Assembly: GCA_028705905.1 (NCBI GenBank)
Contig: JAQWCP010000005.1
Span: 1-23,487, forward strand
DNA from: Oscillospiraceae bacterium
Lineage (GTDB): Bacteria > Bacillota > Clostridia > Oscillospirales > Oscillospiraceae
DNA length: 23,487 bases
Direction of reading: 5' to 3'
Below the pieces are notes generated by a model. That model saw only the letters and a list, made by a program, of their open reading frames with translations. It did no database searches and was not told the DNA's origin. The translations under genes were made by a program, and so were the position numbers. Positions 22,321-23,487 of this stretch are shown here, piece by piece (the first letter of the stretch is position 1; every line of letters starts with the position of its first letter).

Positions 22321-22674
22321 CTACCCCTTATTTCGCTGCGCCCAGGCGCGCTTTTTCTGTCGGGTTCTTTTTGCTGCACAGACAGCGCAGTAAATGGTGT
22401 TGTGATGGGCGGAAAGAAAGGCTTGCCCACAATCAGGGCAGCGCTTGCGCTTGTCTGCTTCTATGACCTCGGTATACAGCTCACGGTCAGCCGGAAGCAC
22501 GGCCGCACGGAAATAGCGGCAAAGCACTGTGTAGGAGATGAGCTGTGGACAGACACAAATCTCGCCATCATCCAAAAGCAGACAGTTGCCGCCGTCACAG
22601 TTGGCGCAGAGCTTACGAATCAGCTTTTTTGCACGGCGAAAGCAAGCCTCGCTCATGCGTGGCAGCTCAATCAT
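22321..22674 (-). CDS. Cysteine-rich VLP domain protein
   Basis: A 117-residue protein with about ten cysteines: CANC and a following C near 24-33, CVC near 43-45, and a C-terminal CPDC ... CAVC zinc ribbon (about 77-100) followed by a basic tail KRTRQKKRAWAQR. The AVLPADREL motif (about 60-68) is the VLP signature that names the family. A zinc-binding nucleic-acid-binding role is likely but unproven. I choose the ATG at 22674, which overlaps the topoisomerase stop by 8 nt (ATGATTGA), because conserved relatives start MxxLPRMSEACFRRAKKLI-like; the in-frame ATG at 22734 would read back over the topoisomerase gene. It is probably co-expressed with the topoisomerase. Confidence 0.88.
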   Translation of the reverse strand: MIELPRMSEACFRRAKKLIRKLCANCDGGNCLLLDDGEICVCPQLISYTVLCRYFRAAVLPADRELYTEVIEADKRKRCPDCGQAFLSAHHNTIYCAVCAAKRTRQKKRAWAQRNKG

Positions 22675-23487
22675 TGTCAAACACCAGCTTGTAGCGCAGG
22701 CCTGCGCCGGTGTCCTCCAGCACGACGGTGGCATCGTAGGTTTTTCCGGTTTTCTCGGAGAAAAGCCCGGTGAGCTTCACACGCCCATCCCTCAGAAAGG
22801 CAGTGGCAAGCTGTTTTGTCAGCATCACCTTTTTACTGGCAAGAAACTGATTATCTCGCCATAGCCCAAATCGACACTCGTTGTTTTCGCAGAAGAAGCC
22901 TTTTTTGCTCTCGGTCACATCACCGCCGCAGCGTGGACATTTGCCCACCACCTCGCGCCCGGAGGGGAACAGAACCTCAGCGCCCTTAATGACGGTGTAG
23001 CCCTTTACCAAATCTCGCAGCATTTCGGTAATACCACCCATAAAGGTCTCCGGGGACAGCTCGCCGCGCTCCACCTGCTTCAAGCGGTATTCCCATTCGG
23101 CAGTGAGAAGTGGCGATTGCAGCTGCTCAGGCAGCACGGTTATCAGGGAGATGCCGGTGCGGGCAGGAATAAGCTGCACCGTCTTTTTGCTCTTTTTGCG
23201 CTCCACAAAGCCGGTGGAAATCAGCTTTTCAATAATGCCTGCTCTTGTGGCCGGTGTTCCTAACCCTCTACGCTCCGGCTCATCGTCCTGCGTCCGCAGA
23301 CGCATATCGGGTGCAGCGTCACGCTGCCCAGCCGTTTCCATGCCGGAGAGAAGCGTATCTTCGGTAAAGTGCTTGGGGGGCGTGGTTTTGCCCTCCTTGA
23401 CGGCAATGTCCATAACGGAAAGCGTGTCTCCCTCGCTCAAATCCGGCAGCGCTTTATCGGTCTGCTCCTGCGCCATGTAGGACTTCC
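22667..23487 (-). CDS. topB: Type IA DNA topoisomerase III, C-terminal part (gene continues beyond window)
   Basis: The frame is open through the right edge (about 273 codons visible) and the ATG at 23476 is internal, since the frame continues upstream with KSY. Visible parts: the conserved GLGTPATRAGIIEKLISTGF of the topoisomerase core, SPLLTAEWEYRLKQVERGE typical of TopB, and a C-terminal zinc-finger-like segment CPRCGG ... CENNEC. The active-site tyrosine lies upstream, outside the window. TopB on Tn1549-type elements relaxes or decatenates DNA during transfer or replication of the element. Its stop overlaps the Cys-rich VLP start. Confidence 0.93.
   Translation of the reverse strand, partial: KSYMAQEQTDKALPDLSEGDTLSVMDIAVKEGKTTPPKHFTEDTLLSGMETAGQRDAAPDMRLRTQDDEPERRGLGTPATRAGIIEKLISTGFVERKKSKKTVQLIPARTGISLITVLPEQLQSPLLTAEWEYRLKQVERGELSPETFMGGITEMLRDLVKGYTVIKGAEVLFPSGREVVGKCPRCGGDVTESKKGFFCENNECRFGLWRDNQFLASKKVMLTKQLATAFLRDGRVKLTGLFSEKTGKTYDATVVLEDTGAGLRYKLVFDND

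Noticed and set aside
1..23487. Many plus-strand open frames of 60 to 300 codons, such as 1971-2900, 6837-7436 and 9470-10201
   Set aside because: They lie opposite convincingly coding minus-strand genes, have low-complexity or Cys/His/Arg-rich translations, match no family I know and lack ribosome-binding sites in context.
1..23487. CRISPR arrays, tRNA or rRNA genes, insertion sequences
   Set aside because: No regularly spaced direct repeats, no tRNA or rRNA-like stretches and no transposase genes were seen on reading the window.

Overview
The window looks like part of an integrative and conjugative element (ICE) of the Tn1549/CTn type from a gut-type member of the Clostridia (Oscillospirales or Lachnospirales). 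The basis is family recognition: a MobC/relaxase pair, an ArdC-like protein, LPD28, a TTRAP-type small protein, a Cys-rich VLP protein, a CD1845-like membrane protein and a giant methylase-helicase, in the order usual for these elements. All convincing genes lie on the minus strand, so transcription runs from high to low coordinates. No integrase, excisionase, T4SS channel gene or att site is visible, so the element's ends lie outside the window or cannot be located in it.

Right to left: 23487-22667 is the C-terminal part of a type III topoisomerase; 22674-22321 a Cys-rich VLP protein; 22316-22164 a non-coding stretch folding as nested stems followed by a terminator; 22135-20195 an ArdC-like ssDNA-binding/metallopeptidase/YodL/DUF4316 protein; 20191-19337 an LPD28 protein; 19335-19120 a TTRAP-type small protein; 19047-10300 a 2,915-residue polyvalent protein with ArdC-like, repeat, YodL-like, N6-methylase and SNF2-like helicase parts; 10303-9209 a DUF3848/DUF3849 protein; 9207-8872 MobC; 8768-8176 a small unknown protein and a small membrane protein; 8094-7469 a frameshifted zinc-ribbon ORF running in frame into an HU gene; 7394-5994 the relaxase. 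Short gaps and overlapping stop/start codons indicate translational coupling through much of this block.

From 6012 down to about 5587 lies a gene-free stretch packed with inverted repeats (candidate oriT), followed by a near-consensus sigma-A promoter. That promoter drives what looks like an accessory operon: a small HTH protein, a substrate-binding-protein/7TM sensor with a degenerate kinase end, a histidine kinase and a LuxR-type response regulator, closed by a strong terminator at 775-823. Beyond it is the start of a separate DUF4428 gene cut by the window edge. It cannot be decided from the sequence whether this left third is ICE cargo or flanking DNA.

The most unusual signals are a complete TnpV-family ORF with its own ribosome-binding site inside the giant gene in another frame; a recurring C-terminal tail on four different proteins of the transfer operon; the zinc-ribbon/HU ORF broken at an A-run; a duplicated GGTACC-centred palindrome next to the putative oriT; and the three-protein sensor system.
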